The notes under the pieces are model-generated. The model ran no database searches, had not been told where the DNA came from, and saw only the letters and a program-made list of their open reading frames with translations. From Leucobacter sp. (GTDB taxonomy: Bacteria; Actinomycetota; Actinomycetes; Actinomycetales; Microbacteriaceae), in assembly GCA_012510755.1 (NCBI GenBank), contig JAAZHL010000314.1, positions 1-5,786 on the forward strand: a stretch of DNA of 5,786 nt. Direction: 5' to 3'. Position 1 is the stretch's first letter, and the number at the start of each line of letters is the position of its first letter. A program made the position numbers and the translations under genes. Shown piece after piece: positions 4,824 through 5,786 of the stretch.

Positions 4824-5408
4824 ATGAGTGATCTGATGGCTGCAGAAAAGGCCCTCATTCGGGCCCGCATCCGAAATGCACGCTCAGAAATGTCAGAGCA
4901 GTCACGCCTACACGCACGCGAGGGCTTCACCACACAACTCGTTGCCCTTGTTGAGTCACTTGGCGCGTCACGGCTCTCATGTTTCGTACCCACTGCTACC
5001 GAACCTGATGTGAGCGGATTTCTCGAGTGGGCGAAGGCAGCTGAGCTCGACATGCTCTTTCCGGCATCGCGTGATGATGGCTATCTCGATTGGATCAGCC
5101 CCAGTGGATCGGGGCATCGCTCTGGAAAGTTCGGCATCCGTGAACCGCTCGGCGAATTGCTGCCGCCGGGTGCCGTCGAACACGTCGACCTGATGCTCGT
5201 ACCCGCGGCTGCAGCCGACCTGAGCGGAAATCGTCTCGGCTGGGGCCGAGGATATTTCGATCGTACGCTCGAGGCGCTCACTCACCGTCCGCCCGTCTAC
5301 GCGGTGATCTTCGACACAGAGGTGTTCGATGCGGTACCCGTTGAGCCGCACGATGCCCCCGTCCAGGGCATAGTGACGCCCAAGCGGACCCTCACGTTCA
5401 GTGCGTGA
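4824..5408 (+). CDS. 5-formyltetrahydrofolate cyclo-ligase
   Basis: The enzyme (also called MTHFS; fau/ygfA in enterics) converts 5-formyl-THF plus ATP to 5,10-methenyl-THF, returning stored folate to one-carbon metabolism. It has 194 residues, the normal length. It opens with a basic helix EKALIRARIRNAR (8-20) matching the family K-x-x-x-R-x-x-x-R pattern. TEPDV at 59-63, FGIREP at 103-108 and LGWGRGYFDRTL at 138-149 (the Gly-rich ATP/folate loop; the usual Tyr-Tyr is Tyr-Phe here) follow, then HDAPVQGIVTPKR at 176-188. The ATG at 4824 is favoured over the in-frame ATG at 4836 by the TAGACT box placed 6 nt before it. It is divergent from galU, as in mycobacteria, and convergent with the partial gene on its right. 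Confidence 0.92.
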   Translation: MSDLMAAEKALIRARIRNARSEMSEQSRLHAREGFTTQLVALVESLGASRLSCFVPTATEPDVSGFLEWAKAAELDMLFPASRDDGYLDWISPSGSGHRSGKFGIREPLGELLPPGAVEHVDLMLVPAAAADLSGNRLGWGRGYFDRTLEALTHRPPVYAVIFDTEVFDAVPVEPHDAPVQGIVTPKRTLTFSA

Positions 5409-5437
5409 CGATCCGCTTGGACAGTGACGACCCGCTT
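5405..5437 (+). repeat. Short tandem direct repeat over the cyclo-ligase stop codon
   Basis: GTGACGATCCGCTT (5405-5418) and GTGACGACCCGCTT (5424-5437) match at 13 of 14 bases with a 19-bp period. The first copy contains the TGA stop codon. This could be slippage or a pair of binding sites. No function is assigned. Confidence 0.55.
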
Positions 5438-5447
5438 ACACGGCGAC

Positions 5448-5469
5448 AATGCGCTCGAGCGCGTGCATT
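5448..5469. terminator. Palindrome/hairpin between convergent genes, possible bidirectional terminator
   Basis: A perfect 12-bp palindrome, GCGCTCGAGCGC (5451-5462), sits inside outer arms AATGC (5448-5452) and GCATT (5465-5469). It lies in the 77-bp gap between two convergent genes, where a shared terminator is expected. No T-run follows on either strand, so it could instead be a protein-binding palindrome. Confidence 0.35.
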
Positions 5470-5485
5470 CGAAACCTGGCTTGAG

Positions 5486-5786
5486 CTATTCCTTATCGGC
5501 CCCGCGGTAGCGCTCGTAAGGCAGCGCGTTCCAGGCACGCTGCACCACGGATTCACGGGAGACGTTCACCGGAATATCGCCAAGCAGCTGCCGCGCGGCT
5601 TCAAGCTCGCGTTCGGCCTCAGCTCGATCCTGGTACATGAACTCGTCAGAAGCCACCTCGCTCGCGCTCGCCAGCTTCGTTTCGAGCTCACCAATCAGCG
5701 CCTCTTGCTTCTCACGAATCGCTTCGCGAGCATCAAACCTGTGCCACGCAATCAGGTCACGGTTTTGGTCAAGCAAGGCGCGGTAC
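5486..5786 (-). CDS. Unrecognised charged helical protein, C-terminal end, cut by right window edge
   Basis: About 100 C-terminal residues are visible, ending at TAG 5486-5488. The frame is open to the window edge, so the real start is most likely outside; a TTG at 5776 is not preceded by visible evidence of a start. The visible part is strongly helical and charged, with a probable coiled coil rich in E/A/R/K (for example EAIREKQEALIGELETKLAS and DRAEAERELEAARQLL). It then has a short conserved-looking tail, VVQRAWNALPYERYRG. No membrane segment, metal motif or known active site is present in this part. I cannot assign a family. It could be the cytoplasmic tail of a larger protein. Confidence 0.65.
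   Translation of the reverse strand, partial: YRALLDQNRDLIAWHRFDAREAIREKQEALIGELETKLASASEVASDEFMYQDRAEAERELEAARQLLGDIPVNVSRESVVQRAWNALPYERYRGADKE

Noticed and set aside
5774..5776. TTG as a start codon for the right-edge gene
   Set aside because: The frame is open to the window edge without any visible start signal, so the gene is more likely cut by the window.

Overview
The window looks like chromosome from a high-GC Gram-positive bacterium, most likely an actinomycete of the Microbacteriaceae/Micrococcales type. The evidence is the GC-rich codon use, TTG and GTG starts, weak or absent Shine-Dalgarno sites with TANNNT boxes about 7 nt before ATG (leaderless genes), and a 5-formyl-THF cyclo-ligase / galU / rimJ / conserved membrane protein cluster that I recall from mycobacteria and other actinomycetes. 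The species cannot be named from this sequence.

Left part (1-1876) is a divergent catabolic pair. On the minus strand is the N-terminal half of a flavin aromatic hydroxylase that closely resembles 3-hydroxybenzoate 4-monooxygenase (MobA); it runs off the left edge. On the plus strand is an IclR-family regulator. The 143-bp gap between them holds two 10-bp direct repeats 10 bp apart, the second of which abuts an inverted copy. That is the geometry described for operators of the IclR-type aromatic regulators PcaU/PobR. The regulator very probably controls the hydroxylase, whose product would be protocatechuate.

Middle part (1877-2158) has an intact tRNA-Ala(CGC) on the minus strand. Downstream of it is a 30-bp near-perfect copy of the tRNA 3' end plus flank. 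This is either the remnant of a deleted tandem tRNA gene or an old attachment-type duplication. Two hairpins lie in the same stretch.

Right part (2159-5408) is housekeeping. The minus strand carries galU, then a RimJ/RimL-type N-acetyltransferase overlapping it by 4 nt, then a three-TM coiled-coil membrane protein of unknown function with its own apparent leaderless promoter. Divergent from galU on the plus strand is 5-formyltetrahydrofolate cyclo-ligase. The moeA gene that I recall between galU and rimJ in mycobacteria is absent.

Right edge (5409-5786) holds a short intergenic stretch with a tandem repeat and a palindrome, then the C-terminal end of an unrecognised charged helical protein on the minus strand. 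No CRISPR array, IS element or phage gene is visible.
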